A stretch of 5,977 bases of DNA, taken from the NCBI GenBank assembly GCA_002348425.1, contig DEBE01000142.1:1-5977 (forward strand). The letters are read 5' to 3'. The notes beneath the pieces were generated by a model that was given only the letters and a program-made list of their open reading frames with translations, was not told where the DNA came from and ran no database searches. Below are positions 5,291 through 5,977 of this stretch, piece by piece. Origin of the DNA: Alphaproteobacteria bacterium UBA2964 (GTDB lineage Bacteria > Pseudomonadota > Alphaproteobacteria > MPNO01 > UBA2964). Position 1 is the stretch's first letter; each line of letters begins with the position of its first letter. A program made the translations under genes and the position numbers.

Positions 5291-5977
5291 TCAATCAAAC
5301 CTATTAGAGCGTGGAAAACCTCTCGGTGCTAAACGCCCTGCTTGCGCGCGTTTACCGATAAAGGGTTGTAAGTTGGTATCAGTACGTTTTTTCGTACCAT
5401 TTCTCCATTGTAACCCATTAGAAAGTTTAAAGGCCTTTACATCTGCCAATCCACCGTCTTTATAACTCTGCAGCTTGGTGCCACGACCGCGGCTCATTTC
5501 AGATATTTCAGAAATTGGAAATATTATAAGCTTATGATTTTCTCCAACTACGGCGACATAATCGCTCTCCTCGGGTATTATTCGGCAGCTTCGTGCTTCT
5601 ACCTCTCCAGAGATATTTAATATCTGTTTTCCTCCCCGAGTTTGGGCTTCAACATCCGCCTCTTTAACAATAAAACCTCGGCCGTCTGATGCAGCAACTA
5701 AAAGTTTGCGTCTGGGGTTGCAGATCAATAACTCTATAACTTCATGTTCATTTCCAAGCCCCGTGACCATCCTAACCGGATCTCCATGCCCCCGCCCACC
5801 TGGCAGTTTATCACAACCGATGGTGTAAAATCTTCCATTTGTGCCAAATATTAATAGTTTATCTGTAGTTTGGGCATGCATTGCGAAGCGATGTCGATCA
5901 CCCTCTTTAAATTTTAATGAAGAAAAATCTTCTAAGTGACCCTTCACGGTTCTAATCCAGCCCATATGCGAACAAAC
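5291..5977 (-). CDS. parC: DNA topoisomerase IV subunit A, C-terminal part (5' end outside window)
   Basis: The frame enters from the right edge (residues V-C-S-H precede the internal Met at 5965) and stops at TGA 5293-5291, giving 228 visible residues. It is the C-terminal beta-pinwheel domain, which wraps DNA in topoisomerase IV, the decatenating type IIA enzyme acting with ParE. Repeated blade-like motifs are visible: GWIRTVKGH near the start, then TNGRFYTIGCDKLPGGRGHG, SDGRGFIVKEADV and MSRGRGTKLQSYKDGG. The tail AGRLAPRGFPRSNRFD resembles the end of alphaproteobacterial ParC (family knowledge) and argues against GyrA. The catalytic tyrosine domain is not in the window. It is convergent with bpt, with a 144-base gap. 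Confidence 0.9.
   Translation of the reverse strand, partial: VCSHMGWIRTVKGHLEDFSSLKFKEGDRHRFAMHAQTTDKLLIFGTNGRFYTIGCDKLPGGRGHGDPVRMVTGLGNEHEVIELLICNPRRKLLVAASDGRGFIVKEADVEAQTRGGKQILNISGEVEARSCRIIPEESDYVAVVGENHKLIIFPISEISEMSRGRGTKLQSYKDGGLADVKAFKLSNGLQWRNGTKKRTDTNLQPFIGKRAQAGRLAPRGFPRSNRFD

Overview
The window is a moderately AT-rich piece of chromosome holding housekeeping genes. The protein families point to an alphaproteobacterium: a SAM-II riboswitch ahead of an O-acetylhomoserine sulfhydrylase, a Mg-type HemB, a Bpt-type leucyl-transferase next to parC, and a ParC with the alphaproteobacterial-looking tail. AT-rich codon use and short intergenic gaps would fit a marine lineage, but the species is not identifiable from this sequence alone. 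I see no mobile element, CRISPR array, tRNA or rRNA, and no multi-gene system that looks new.

Layout. Positions 1-711 (+) hold the C-terminal half of an MFS transporter, cut by the window edge. Positions 712-945 are a regulatory leader with an extended -10 promoter, a SAM-II riboswitch (about 825-879), and an intrinsic terminator (883-912) that competes with an antiterminator pairing. It leads into metY (946-2235, O-acetylhomoserine sulfhydrylase) and, 4 bases later, hemB (2240-3247, porphobilinogen synthase). Convergent to hemB on the minus strand are a flavin-reductase-domain protein (3755-3273) and, upstream of it, a PaaI-type hotdog thioesterase (4258-3836). A divergent intergenic region (4259-4426) then leads to bpt (4427-5146, +), an N-degron pathway aminoacyl-transferase. 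The end of parC (topoisomerase IV subunit A) enters from the right edge on the minus strand and stops at 5291.

How the genes work together. metY and hemB look co-transcribed behind one methionine-sensing leader, so a heme-synthesis step may be placed under S-adenosylmethionine control. The most useful readable signals are regulatory. One is the complete switch in the metY leader, with its mutually exclusive pairings. The other is a six-codon minicistron with a strong Shine-Dalgarno whose stop overlaps the start of the flavin reductase gene (TAATG). The remaining genes are not obviously linked in function, though bpt, parC and hemB are often close together in alphaproteobacteria (recalled, not checked).
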